The notes beneath the pieces were generated by a model. It was not told the origin of the DNA. It saw nothing but the letters and a program-made list of their open reading frames with translations, and searched no databases. A stretch of DNA of 64,000 nt from Kordia sp. (GTDB taxonomy: Bacteria; Bacteroidota; Bacteroidia; Flavobacteriales; Flavobacteriaceae): NCBI RefSeq assembly GCF_022447245.1, contig NZ_JAKVBC010000013.1, forward strand, positions 61,505 to 125,504, written 5' to 3'. Every line of letters starts with the position of its first letter. Position 1 is the first letter of the stretch. This document shows positions 35,365 to 44,230 of this stretch, piece after piece. A program made the translations under genes and the position numbers.

Positions 35365-36384
35365 TTATAATGCAGACTTAAATTGCTCTAGGAAACGTAC
35401 ATCATTTTCACTTAACAAACGAATATCACCAATTTGGTATAATAACATCGCAATACGATCGATTCCCATACCGAAAGCAAAACCTGAATATTCTTTAGAA
35501 TCAATTCCGCAATTTTCCAATACATTTGGATCTACCATTCCGCAGCCCATAATTTCTAACCAACCAGTTCCTTTAGTAATTTTATAATCGGTTTCGGTTT
35601 CCAATCCCCAATATACATCTACTTCTGCGCTTGGTTCTGTAAAAGGGAAATACGATGGCCGCAGACGAATTTTTGACTTCCCAAACATTTCTTTGGTAAA
35701 GTGTTGCAGCGTTTGTTTTAAATCTGCGAAACTTACGTCTTTGTCTATGTATAATCCTTCTATTTGGTGAAAAAAGCAGTGTGAACGTGCCGAAATCGCC
35801 TCATTACGATATACTCTTCCAGGAGAAATTGTACGAATTGGTGGCTGATTGTTTTCCATATAGCGAACTTGTACAGAACTTGTATGTGTTCGTAACAAGA
35901 TGTCTGGATTTGTTTGAATGAAGAATGTATCCTGCATATCACGTGCTGGATGATATTCTGGAAGATTCAATGCCGTAAAGTTATGCCAATCGTCTTCAAT
36001 TTCTGGACCTTCAGAAACATTGAATCCAATACGAGCAAAAATCTCCGTAATTTGATCTTTTACTAAAGATATAGGGTGACGCGCACCAATTTCAATCGGT
36101 TGTGCTGGACGTGTTAAGTCACCATACACACCTTTTTCTTCTGCTTTATTTTCTAAAGCTTCTTTGAGCGCGTTTACTTTTTCTTGAGCAACCGTTTTTA
36201 GTTTATTGATCGTTTGCCCAAATTCTTTCTTTTGTTCATTCGGAACATTTCGAAACTCAGCAAAAAACTCATTCAACAATCCATTTCTACCTAAGTATTT
36301 AATTCTGAAATTCTCGATGTCTTCTTTTGCTTGTGTTGTAAACTTTTCAACTTCAGCAATATGTTCCTTGATCTTATCTATCAT
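35365..36384 (-). CDS. pheS: Phenylalanine-tRNA ligase alpha subunit
   Basis: A 339-residue class II aminoacyl-tRNA synthetase subunit. The N-terminal coiled-coil arm (residues 1-85) binds tRNA. The catalytic core contains GARHPISLVKDQITEIFARIG (motif 1 region), NFTALNLPEYHPARDMQDTFF, LRTHTSSVQVRYM, and the motif 2/3 segments RSHCFFHQIEGLYID and GFAFGMGIDRIAMLLYQIGD. Length is normal. pheT is not in the window, as is usual in Bacteroidetes, where the two genes are separate. Confidence 0.97.
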   Translation of the reverse strand: MIDKIKEHIAEVEKFTTQAKEDIENFRIKYLGRNGLLNEFFAEFRNVPNEQKKEFGQTINKLKTVAQEKVNALKEALENKAEEKGVYGDLTRPAQPIEIGARHPISLVKDQITEIFARIGFNVSEGPEIEDDWHNFTALNLPEYHPARDMQDTFFIQTNPDILLRTHTSSVQVRYMENNQPPIRTISPGRVYRNEAISARSHCFFHQIEGLYIDKDVSFADLKQTLQHFTKEMFGKSKIRLRPSYFPFTEPSAEVDVYWGLETETDYKITKGTGWLEIMGCGMVDPNVLENCGIDSKEYSGFAFGMGIDRIAMLLYQIGDIRLLSENDVRFLEQFKSAL

Positions 36385-36426
36385 GACGATATTTTGATTT
36401 AGCTTGCAAATTTAGAAAAAACTAGC

Positions 36427-36783
36427 TTATTCAATGTATTCCTTCTCTAAAAAGTAATTGACAATGGCTTCTTTCATCAATACGGTTTGTTCTCCAGCCT
36501 TTAAGGTTGGTAATTCTTCCTTAAATTTATAGTGTGGCCAGCCATCATCATCAAAGTAATCAAACTCATAATAACCGTATGGTTCCAACAGTCGGCAAAT
36601 AGCGATATGCATCAGGTTTACTTTATCATCTTTTTTAAACGTTCGATGAATTTGACCAAGTTCTTGAACACCAATCAAATAAATAATTGCATCCAAATCC
36701 AAGGTGTCGCCTTCCGCAAACTGATGTGTCAGTTTCTCCACTACCGTATTCCAACGTTCTTTTAATACTTCATCTCTTGCCAT
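36427..36783 (-). CDS. Conserved hypothetical protein
   Basis: A 118-residue soluble protein beginning MARDEVLKERWNTVVEKLTH, mainly helical, with an acidic aromatic patch (YYEFDYFDDDGWPHY, about 74-88). I recognise it as a small protein widespread in Bacteroidetes without assigned function. It precedes pheS on the same strand with a 42-bp gap and may share its transcript. No motif suggests an activity. Confidence 0.75.
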   Translation of the reverse strand: MARDEVLKERWNTVVEKLTHQFAEGDTLDLDAIIYLIGVQELGQIHRTFKKDDKVNLMHIAICRLLEPYGYYEFDYFDDDGWPHYKFKEELPTLKAGEQTVLMKEAIVNYFLEKEYIE

Positions 36784-36955
36784 TGTTCCTGTCTTTTCGG
36801 TTGCAAAGGTAGCTAACGTGCACTTATATTTTTATTTTTTTTGTACAAAAACTTGTCTTCTTTCACAATCAAATTAATGGTGTAATCATTATTTTTCTTT
36901 CTTTTAAAGATGGCATCCGTAACAAAACACAATAAAAAACTACCAATAGAAGTTC

Positions 36956-36963
36956 TATATTTG
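36956..36963 (+). promoter_or_regulatory. -7 box of the cvpA gene
   Basis: TATATTTG is an exact TAnnTTTG match, 16 bp upstream of the ATG at 36980. No -33 match at the standard distance was seen. Confidence 0.5.
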
Positions 36964-36979
36964 TAAAAACTCGATACTC

Positions 36980-37552
36980 ATGAACTTTATTGACATCATT
37001 TTGGGCGGTATAATTGTCCTTGGGTTTGTACGAGGACTCATGAAAGGACTTTTCGTAGAAATCGCTTCACTCGTAGCATTGATCGCTGGATTATACGGCG
37101 CAATTCACTTTTCGTATTTCGCGGGCGACTTTTTAGTTGAAAATTTCCCGTCTTGGGAAGAAAAATATGTCAATTTAACTGCCTTTGCAATTACTTTTAT
37201 TGTAATTTTAGTGGCGGTAACCATGGCTGGAAAGATATTGACCAAAGTAGCAGATTTTGCTTCGTTAGGTATTTTGAACAAGATTTTGGGCGGTGCTTTT
37301 GGTGGATTAAAAATAGCTGTGATTGTTGGAGCTGTACTGGTATTTTTTGAGCGTACCAATAATACCATGACATTTATAGAACAAGATAAGATTGAAGGAT
37401 CAGCCTTGTATGAACCTGTAAAAGATGTTGGTGGATTTGTGTTTGCCTATGTATTGGAAGAAACGAATAAGAGTAATGTATTAGATTCGTTCAATACGGA
37501 TAAAAGTCAGCAAGAAAACGATTTAAAAGAAATTGAAGAAAACGAAAATTAA
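36980..37552 (+). CDS. CvpA-family membrane protein
   Basis: A 190-residue protein with four hydrophobic helices in the first 130 residues. The opening MNFIDIILGGIIVLGFVRGL followed by MKGLFVEIASLVALIAGLYG is the CvpA (colicin V production) family pattern. A Gly-rich helix LGGAFGGLKIAVIVGAVLVF follows near residue 103, and the last 60 residues are soluble and acidic. The family is linked to envelope stress or colicin export, without a clear mechanism. Two very small Cys-containing genes follow closely. Confidence 0.9.
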   Translation: MNFIDIILGGIIVLGFVRGLMKGLFVEIASLVALIAGLYGAIHFSYFAGDFLVENFPSWEEKYVNLTAFAITFIVILVAVTMAGKILTKVADFASLGILNKILGGAFGGLKIAVIVGAVLVFFERTNNTMTFIEQDKIEGSALYEPVKDVGGFVFAYVLEETNKSNVLDSFNTDKSQQENDLKEIEENEN

Positions 37553-37554
37553 TT

Positions 37555-37701
37555 ATGTGTGAATATTGTGGAGATCCAGGAATGAAACATCTGTATGACG
37601 AAGATATGATGAACCCTTTCATGGGCAGATTGAGCACAAATTCTTTAAAAATTAAATCTAAAAAAGAAAAAACCACTTCTAAACCAAAAATAGATATCTA
37701 A
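37555..37701 (+). CDS. Small protein with N-terminal CxxC motif (48 residues)
   Basis: This short frame begins 2 bp after the cvpA stop. It encodes MCEYCGDPGMKHLYDEDMMN and a basic, Lys-rich tail. The N-terminal C-x-x-C plus His could bind zinc or another metal. The next gene also begins with a near-identical MCEHCSG motif. I do not recognise a family. Tight coupling to cvpA and the conserved-looking start favour a real gene, but the frame is short. Confidence 0.5.
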   Translation: MCEYCGDPGMKHLYDEDMMNPFMGRLSTNSLKIKSKKEKTTSKPKIDI

Positions 37702-37719
37702 AAAATTACTTTAAAATTC

Positions 37720-38139
37720 ATGTGTGAACATTGCTCCGGTTTTGCGACAGAACGTTTTTTTTCGCATCAAGATTTTGCTGCGTTTGAAAAAGCTTTTGAA
37801 AAAAAGTGCTTGGACGGCACTTTTATTCGTGTTGTGAATTCGAATCAAATTGCACAGGATACCTCTGAGACTACTTTCGAATGTACGCATTGTAATACCG
37901 ATTGGGTATTATCAACACCAGAAAATGATTGGCAAGGATATTTTTTACGCGAAAATCAACTCGTTGCATACGACAATTATGAGTATGAGTCTACGAATAA
38001 CAACACTACATTTCGAGCAAACTTTAAAGGTCAAAAAGGAAATTGCGGTTGCTGTTTGGCTATATTTCTTGGACTTTTGGCTTTGATTATTTACATCATC
38101 TATAGTGTGTTTGATTTTATTTTAGACATGCTCTTTTAG
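37720..38139 (+). CDS. Zn-ribbon-like membrane-anchored hypothetical protein
   Basis: A 139-residue protein opening MCEHCSGFATERFFSHQDFA. A second Cys pair (FECTHCNTDWVLSTPENDWQ, about residues 53-72) completes a ribbon-like set. A third Cys group, GNCGCCLAIFLGLL, immediately precedes a C-terminal transmembrane helix (about 112-135). The domain would face the cytoplasm unless exported by the tail. The family is not recognised. It lies 18 bp after the 48-residue gene, making a cvpA-small-small unit. Confidence 0.7.
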   Translation: MCEHCSGFATERFFSHQDFAAFEKAFEKKCLDGTFIRVVNSNQIAQDTSETTFECTHCNTDWVLSTPENDWQGYFLRENQLVAYDNYEYESTNNNTTFRANFKGQKGNCGCCLAIFLGLLALIIYIIYSVFDFILDMLF

Positions 38140-38381
38140 GCTTTAATTAAATACTATATACTATCCTAGAAGTCTATTCTCCTCTGTAATATCTTTCATT
38201 AAATTTCTATTCAAAAAAATAATAGGAAAACTTGCTTTGAAGTAAAAGATTTTAGCTAATTTACCCCATTACTTTTTTAAAAAGTATATTGTCCCTCACC
38301 CAAGCTATTGATGTTGTAACAGTATAGCCAAAACAACTTAATTAGAATTTATATTAAACTATTTAAAACCTTTAAACAATT

Positions 38382-38675
38382 ATGAAGAAAACAATCTTAT
38401 TAGCAGTTACCCTTATATCATTTTTTATGGTAAGTTGTGGTGGATCTATTGAAAGTGATGTTGCTAAATTAGCAGAATTACAATGTCAAGCTATAAAATT
38501 ACAAGAAAAAGCAATGTCTGGTGATGTAGATGCAGTGAAAGAAGTAAAAGAGCTTGGTGAAAAAGTGATGAAAATGGCCGCTGAATTCAAAGACAAATAT
38601 ACTTCAGAAGAAGATCAAAAGAAATTTAAAGAAGCTATTGAAAAAGCTATCAAAGAACAAAATTGCGATAAATAA
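38382..38675 (+). CDS. Small helical lipoprotein
   Basis: A 97-residue lipoprotein with signal peptide MKKTILLAVTLISFFMVSC; the lipobox Cys lies near residue 19 and is followed by GGS. The mature part is a charged alpha-helical segment rich in Lys, Glu and Ala, likely a coiled coil, with a second Cys in LQCQ and a third near the end (EQNCDK). Similar short lipoproteins are common in flavobacteria and have no assigned role. The terminator at 38708-38739 closes the transcript. Confidence 0.75.
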   Translation: MKKTILLAVTLISFFMVSCGGSIESDVAKLAELQCQAIKLQEKAMSGDVDAVKEVKELGEKVMKMAAEFKDKYTSEEDQKKFKEAIEKAIKEQNCDK

Positions 38676-38707
38676 TAGTTACTATTTATTTTATATCAAA
38701 TAGAAAA

Positions 38708-38742
38708 AAACCCATCAACTTTTAAAATTTGATGGGTTTTGT
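38708..38742. terminator. Bidirectional terminator between the lipoprotein gene and sulP
   Basis: An 11-bp perfect stem (38708-38718 with 38729-38739) is flanked by A and T tracts, between two convergent genes (plus lipoprotein, minus SulP transporter). Confidence 0.85.
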
Positions 38743-38761
38743 ATGTTTTATAGTTTTTTGT

Positions 38762-40624
38762 TTATAATTCGTCTTTCACCTTGGCTTTAATCCATTTTAA
38801 ACAATCGTCAAAGGTATCAAAGCAATCTTCTTCCGAAACTAAATCTGGAATAATATCAATACGCTCCATCATATGCCTCGGTTGTTTTTGTATGTTTACA
38901 AATAAAACCTTGCGATCATTCGTTTTTAAATTGAATAAAATATCTTCCAATGTATACAATCCTGATTGATCCATATATTGCATTCTTCCCATACGAATAA
39001 TAACAGTTTGTGTAGTATCTGGTAATTGTTTGGCAAGCGCTTGTATTTCACTTGTAGACCCAAAGAATAATGGCCCTTTAATATGCTTAATAAAGACTTC
39101 TTCTTTTAAGTTTTCTGGGAAGCCAATTTCATCTTCCCAAGCTTCTTCTTGGAGTGTTTTTACATCTGAAGTTTCTGCGGTAATGTCTCCAATTTTTTTC
39201 ATGAACACCAATGACGCCAATACCAATCCAATTCCAACTGCATAGATTAAATCCCAAAACGTTGATAATCCTAATACCACCAACATAATAAATACTTCTG
39301 AGCTTAATTTTAAAGGACCAAGTTTGATATCTTTTGGCAAGCTTGCAATGGCTCTTAATCCTTTATAGTCCATTACACCAATACCTACCGTAATAAGAAT
39401 TCCTGCTAATACTGCTGCCGGAATTTTTGATGCTACAGGTCCTAATGCTAGTAAAATTACCAATAATAATACACCTGCAATCATTCCTGACAAACGCGTT
39501 TTTCCTCCAGAATTGATATTTACAACTGTACGAATTGTTGCTCCAGCTCCTGGAATTCCTCCAAAAATAGCACCAATAGAGTTTCCTATTCCTTGTCCTA
39601 TCAATTCTTTGTTTGGCTTGTGCTTTGTTTTGGTCATATTATCCGCCACAACGCTCGTTAATAAAGAGTCAATAGCTCCTAACAATGCCAAGGTTAGTGC
39701 TGTAAGTATGTATGGTGTAATACTTGTAATACTGAATTCTGTAAAGATTTCCATTTTCGGCATCGGGAAATCACCTGTAATTTCTTCTATAGGTTTGTAG
39801 TTTAAACTAAAACCATACGCAATTGCGGACATCACCACGAGCGCCACTAAAGTACTCGGAATAGCCTTGGTAATTCGTTTAAAACCATAAATAATAAGGA
39901 TCGTTCCTAAAGCCAATAATAATTCTAACCAATTGATATTTTGTAAAGCACGTGGCAATACTTTTAACGTACCTATTACACCAGAAGAATTATTTTTTGC
40001 AAGTGTTCTCGCTTCATCTAAAATACGTGCATCTGTAATTTCGTTTCCGCGTTTTGCTACTTCTTGAATGTTTTCTATTACTAAAATACCTTCTTGTTGT
40101 TCTTGTTTTATAAAATCTTTTAGAATGACTTCTTTGGCTTGTGGTTTAAACTGCTCCACATACGCATCATCATTTTTTGCTGAATATCCAATAGAAGGTA
40201 AAATTTGCGTAATCAATATAATGACTCCAATGGCAGTCATAAAGCCTGAAACTACAGGGTAGGGAATGTATTTAATATATTTTCCTAAACCAATTGCTCC
40301 TAAACCTACTTGTATTAAACCAGCAAGTAAAAAGACTGTTAAAATTGCGGGTAAAGCTTTGTCTACATCGCCTCCATTGGTAGCAATAATTCCTGCAATT
40401 ACAACCATACTTACGGCTGTCATCGGTGCAGTTGGTCCAGAAATTTGCGTGTTGGTTCCTCCAAATAAAGCTGCAAAGAAGCTAATAAAAATTGCTCCAT
40501 ACAATCCTGCGCTTGGTCCTAATCCTGAAGAAACTCCAAAAGCTAAGGCTAATGGCAAAGCAACAATCCCTGCGGTAATCCCTCCAAAAGCATCACCTTT
40601 GAGATTAGAGAATAAATTTTTCAT
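38762..40624 (-). CDS. SulP-family anion transporter with STAS domain
   Basis: A 620-residue inner-membrane transporter. About ten to twelve helices form the SulP core, with ALPLALAFGVSSGLGPSAGL near residue 22 and the second repeat VNINSGGKTRLSGMIAGV near 370. A polar insertion of about 75 residues (about 155-230) between helices is larger than in many members. The C-terminal STAS domain (about 500-615) contains the phosphoacceptor-like MDQSGLYTLED. Family members carry sulfate, bicarbonate or other anions; no sulfate-assimilation genes are nearby, so bicarbonate is equally possible. Confidence 0.92.
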   Translation of the reverse strand: MKNLFSNLKGDAFGGITAGIVALPLALAFGVSSGLGPSAGLYGAIFISFFAALFGGTNTQISGPTAPMTAVSMVVIAGIIATNGGDVDKALPAILTVFLLAGLIQVGLGAIGLGKYIKYIPYPVVSGFMTAIGVIILITQILPSIGYSAKNDDAYVEQFKPQAKEVILKDFIKQEQQEGILVIENIQEVAKRGNEITDARILDEARTLAKNNSSGVIGTLKVLPRALQNINWLELLLALGTILIIYGFKRITKAIPSTLVALVVMSAIAYGFSLNYKPIEEITGDFPMPKMEIFTEFSITSITPYILTALTLALLGAIDSLLTSVVADNMTKTKHKPNKELIGQGIGNSIGAIFGGIPGAGATIRTVVNINSGGKTRLSGMIAGVLLLVILLALGPVASKIPAAVLAGILITVGIGVMDYKGLRAIASLPKDIKLGPLKLSSEVFIMLVVLGLSTFWDLIYAVGIGLVLASLVFMKKIGDITAETSDVKTLQEEAWEDEIGFPENLKEEVFIKHIKGPLFFGSTSEIQALAKQLPDTTQTVIIRMGRMQYMDQSGLYTLEDILFNLKTNDRKVLFVNIQKQPRHMMERIDIIPDLVSEEDCFDTFDDCLKWIKAKVKDEL

Positions 40625-40783
40625 CTGTTATTTTTTGTTATATGGTTTTTTTCAGATGAAATTCGCCATAGATCAGTCTTGGTTGTAGAATGACGTATTT
40701 CACTGTTTATTTATATGTCTACACACCAATTTTACATCGTAATGGTATTGTAGAATATAAATATATGTATTAAGTACGTAAGA

Positions 40784-41545
40784 TTATAATTCCTTCACAT
40801 CTTCTGCGACGATCCAACCAATTTTTCCGTCAATGAGTTGAATTTTTTTCCAGCTATCTACCGTATCTAATACTTGTACTTTGGTTCCTTCATGCAGTAC
40901 AAATACCTCATCGCTACGTAAGTTTGGTTCTGCCTTTATAGCTGATTCTTTAGCAAATACAATGGCTGGACGATCTGATTGTGCTTTCCCATATTGTTGG
41001 TATGCAATGGCTACGGTTCCTAAGATAAAAAGGAAAGCTATAAAACTTATTAAAAAGTAGATTCTTTTTTTCAATGTATGATATGAAAATTGATACAGTA
41101 AGAATGAAATTACACATAGAAACCCAAATATTACAGTAATCCAAGCCCATTGATTGTAGGTAAACATTTCTGTAATGCTACTCACAAATTTAGCAAATTG
41201 CGTTTTTGGTAAAGATTCAATAGCATCGATGGTCATGTTTTTGGCAAATGCCAAATTGTTGAGAACATCTTCGTCTTTTGGTGATAGTTGTAGTGCTTTT
41301 TCAAAATAGTAAATACTTGGTCCTATTTCATTGCTTTTGTAATACGCATTAGCAAGATTGTAATATACTGCTGCAGAATGATTTCCTGTTTCTAGAATAG
41401 ATTTGTATTGTTTGATGGCTTCTGGAAAGTTTTCATCATTGTAAGCTTTGTTTGCGGCTTCAAATGCGGTAGCATTGTCTTGTCCAAACACTAGTACACA
41501 ACTAGAAATGAACACGAGAAGCATATATGTAATCTTAGTTTTCAT
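40784..41545 (-). CDS. batE: BatE: TPR and SH3-domain membrane protein
   Basis: A 253-residue protein, last gene of the Bat operon. It has a signal peptide (residues 1-21, ending VFGQ), TPR repeats at about 25-105 (NKAYNDENFPEAIKQYKSIL, NAYYKSNEIGPSIYYFEKAL) and two transmembrane helices near 135-185. A C-terminal bacterial SH3 domain follows (LRSDEVFVLHEGTKVQVLDT, then WKKIQLIDGKIGWI). This arrangement is BatE. It starts 4 bp after batD. The Bat (Bacteroides aerotolerance) complex is thought to act in envelope or oxidative stress; the mechanism is not established. Confidence 0.92.
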   Translation of the reverse strand: MKTKITYMLLVFISSCVLVFGQDNATAFEAANKAYNDENFPEAIKQYKSILETGNHSAAVYYNLANAYYKSNEIGPSIYYFEKALQLSPKDEDVLNNLAFAKNMTIDAIESLPKTQFAKFVSSITEMFTYNQWAWITVIFGFLCVISFLLYQFSYHTLKKRIYFLISFIAFLFILGTVAIAYQQYGKAQSDRPAIVFAKESAIKAEPNLRSDEVFVLHEGTKVQVLDTVDSWKKIQLIDGKIGWIVAEDVKEL

Positions 41546-41549
41546 TTCT

Positions 41550-43322
41550 TTATCTATTTATTTGTTTGTCAATTTGTGAAATGGTTTGCACCGATTTTTC
41601 ATAATCATTGTTGATTGCAACGTTTGAAGCTGGTGTATAACGAGCAAATTCACAACTTTCTAATAAGCTGATAAAATCTTGAACGCTTTCTCCTTTTACA
41701 TTACGTTCCGTCAATAGTTGACGTATCTTTTCTTTACTAAATTCAGAGGTTTCTATACTTAGTTTTGCACGTAAGTAATTGTGTAATGCTCTTTCTAATA
41801 CTTCATAGAACGCTTCTTTATCATTCAGTTTCTTCTTCGCTTCCGATAAGTATTTTTTCGCCAATCGATTTGCAGTACGCGTTTTGCTTCCCTGAATATC
41901 ATTATCGTACGCTCGTTTCTTTCTTCTAGCAATCAAGATAATTGGAATGAATAAGAAAGGAACTAATAGCAATCCGTAGAAAAAGTTTGATTTAAAGAAG
42001 TCTGCTTTTGTAACAGGGCTCAAATTTGCGGCTGTTTTTAAGTATCTAAATTGTGACCCTGTTGTAGTAATTGTTTGTTTTTGTGTTGAATTTTGATCGG
42101 TATTTGTTTTAGCTGTAGCTGTATTTACAGGACCTTCCACAACATCAATAACAATTTCATCAGAGGTTAAAGTCTTATACGTTTCATCTTCTGGATCAAA
42201 ATACGAAAAGGATACACTTGGTATTGGATATTTTCCTTTGTATTGTGGCACAACCGTATAACTGTCTGAGATTTTTCCTTGCATTCCACTAATTCGAGTG
42301 GTAACACGTTCCGTAAATTCAGGTTCGTATACTTCTAAAGAACTTGGCAATTTTAGTTCAGGTAAATCAAATAGTTTTAGGTTTCCTTTTCCTGATACTT
42401 CTATTTTTGCTTGAAGTGATTCGTTTGCATTTAAAGATTTTTTACTTGTCGTTACTTCGAACTCAAAATCGCCTACCGCACCTGTAAAATTAGCTGGCTT
42501 TCCTGCCTCTGGCAATTCTTTTACATCCACTGTTCTACGCGCAGAAGTAATGGTTTTATGTACGGTTTCATAACGTCTTCCAAAGACATCTCTACGACGA
42601 GTAGGTACTGAAATTTGCAGATCAATAGAAAAAGGTTCTATGACTTGTTTTCCTGTTTTTTGTGGATATAACACAAATCTTCTCAGTGTAGCATATCTGT
42701 ATTGCTCTCCTTTATACGTAGTGGTTTGCGCACCATTTTTTGCTTGAATATTTTGACTCCAGAAATTGTTGAATGTTGGTTTTCCAAGCGGCGCATAATC
42801 ATTGACAATGATATTTGGCTTTACATATAACTTGTATGAAACCGTAACGGGTTCATTTAAATATGGATTTCCTTTAGAGACTTCTGTAACCAAATGTATT
42901 CCTTCTGAAATTACATAATCAGGATTACTGCCATCTGTAGGTTTGTCTACAGCTTTGGTTACTGTAACTTTTACAGGCAGCGTTTTATACGTTTGTCCGT
43001 CAATTTCAACCTTTGCTTGTTTGATGGTAAACGTTCCTTCATTTATTGGTTGCAAGAAATATGTATAGGTTTTTGAAAATGAACGCTTTCCATTGTTCCA
43101 AACGTGACTCATAGACTGAATAGGTCCGCCTACTACACGAAATCCTGTAAAGCTTGGCGCTGTGAAATTATCGCCGTCTCTGTCCATTTCAAAGTCTACT
43201 TTCAAACGCTCATTTACGCCCAATTTCTTTTTGCTTACTTTGGTTTCAAAGGTAACTTGCGCAGCTAATACGCCTGCAAATAGCAAGAAAATGATAGTTG
43301 ATATGTATGCTTTTGTTTTCAT
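41550..43322 (-). CDS. batD: BatD: oxygen-tolerance membrane protein
   Basis: A 590-residue protein with a signal peptide (about residues 1-21), a large extracytoplasmic beta-rich region and one transmembrane helix near 445-465 (FYGLLLVPFLFIPIILIARR). The cytoplasmic C terminus is basic. The BatD pattern is visible in VTFETKVSKKKLGVNERLKV, VVGGPIQSMSHVWNNGKRSF and the YTYFLQPINEGTFTIKQAKV strand. It is 47 bp downstream of batC and 4 bp upstream of batE on the same strand. The extracytoplasmic domains may contact the VWA domains of BatA/BatB. Confidence 0.93.
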   Translation of the reverse strand: MKTKAYISTIIFLLFAGVLAAQVTFETKVSKKKLGVNERLKVDFEMDRDGDNFTAPSFTGFRVVGGPIQSMSHVWNNGKRSFSKTYTYFLQPINEGTFTIKQAKVEIDGQTYKTLPVKVTVTKAVDKPTDGSNPDYVISEGIHLVTEVSKGNPYLNEPVTVSYKLYVKPNIIVNDYAPLGKPTFNNFWSQNIQAKNGAQTTTYKGEQYRYATLRRFVLYPQKTGKQVIEPFSIDLQISVPTRRRDVFGRRYETVHKTITSARRTVDVKELPEAGKPANFTGAVGDFEFEVTTSKKSLNANESLQAKIEVSGKGNLKLFDLPELKLPSSLEVYEPEFTERVTTRISGMQGKISDSYTVVPQYKGKYPIPSVSFSYFDPEDETYKTLTSDEIVIDVVEGPVNTATAKTNTDQNSTQKQTITTTGSQFRYLKTAANLSPVTKADFFKSNFFYGLLLVPFLFIPIILIARRKKRAYDNDIQGSKTRTANRLAKKYLSEAKKKLNDKEAFYEVLERALHNYLRAKLSIETSEFSKEKIRQLLTERNVKGESVQDFISLLESCEFARYTPASNVAINNDYEKSVQTISQIDKQINR

Positions 43323-43369
43323 TTGTTGTAACGAACTTTTGGTCGTTGTTGCTTCTGTGTTTCTAATAA

Positions 43370-44230
43370 TTACCAGTCTTTTTCAGCTTTTACTTTAACT
43401 CCTTTTACCTTTTTCTCGTTCAGTTTGTCTTGCGTTTTCTTTTCAGCATTGTTCATTGCCTTTAACAAACTTTTTACTTGTTGAGGAGACAATTGATTTG
43501 GCTTAGGTTGTCGTTGCTGTTGTTTGTTTTTATCGTCTTTTTGATCTGCTTTTCCTTGACCGTCATTGTTATCTTTCTTTTGTTTTTCCTTTTCTTTATC
43601 GCCTTGACCGTCTTTGTTTTTGTCGTCTTTTCCACCTTCGTCTTTATCCTTGTCTCCTTTATCTTCGTTTTTATCTTTTTGATCTTTCTTATCCTGATCT
43701 TTTTTGTCTTGTTCTTCTTGCTGCTCCTTTTTGTCTTTGTCTTGCTTATTTTTATCATCTCCTTGCGGAGGGTTTTTATCGAGCATTTCTTTAGCTAAAG
43801 CATAATTGTAACGCGTTTCATCATCCGATGGATTGTTGCGCAATGCCTTTTTGTAGGCAGCAACTGCTTTTTCGTATTCTTTATTATTCATGAATACATT
43901 CCCCATGTTATGATACGCCTTGTGCTTTTCGGCTTTTGTTGTTGCTACTTCTGAAGCTTGCTTGTATCGATTGAACGCTTCTTCGTAGTTTTCGTGATTG
44001 TAGTATACATTTCCTAAATTGTACTTTGCTGCTACATTTTCGCCATCTTTTGAGATTGCTTTTCTATACTCTGCTTCCGCATCTGCGTAACTACTATCTT
44101 TTACCGCATTATTGGCTGCGTATGTATAGTTTTTTGAGTCTTTTTTGAATGCTTCTTCCTCTTTCTTATCCTGTGCATTTGCTACAGTAACCGAAAGCAA
44201 TAAAAGCAGTATGTGTTTTACATATTTCAT
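43370..44230 (-). CDS. batC: BatC: TPR protein with highly charged linker
   Basis: A 286-residue protein. A signal peptide (residues 1-19, ending VANAQ) is followed by three TPR-like repeats (about 45-150: AEAEYRKAISKDGENVAAKY, YEEAFNRYKQASEVA, YEKAVAAYKKALRNNPSDDE). Residues about 160-245 are a low-complexity Lys/Asp/Glu/Gln tract, which causes long false frames on the opposite strand. A conserved C-terminal block ends QQVKSLLKAMNNAEKKTQDK. This is the BatC architecture. It overlaps batB by 4 bp. It likely lies in the periplasm and scaffolds the other Bat proteins. Confidence 0.93.
   Translation of the reverse strand: MKYVKHILLLLLSVTVANAQDKKEEEAFKKDSKNYTYAANNAVKDSSYADAEAEYRKAISKDGENVAAKYNLGNVYYNHENYEEAFNRYKQASEVATTKAEKHKAYHNMGNVFMNNKEYEKAVAAYKKALRNNPSDDETRYNYALAKEMLDKNPPQGDDKNKQDKDKKEQQEEQDKKDQDKKDQKDKNEDKGDKDKDEGGKDDKNKDGQGDKEKEKQKKDNNDGQGKADQKDDKNKQQQRQPKPNQLSPQQVKSLLKAMNNAEKKTQDKLNEKKVKGVKVKAEKDW

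Noticed and set aside
43478..43798. 106-codon plus-strand frame opposite batC
   Set aside because: It is the complement of the Lys/Asp/Glu low-complexity tract of BatC, which forces a Phe/Val/Leu frame on the other strand.
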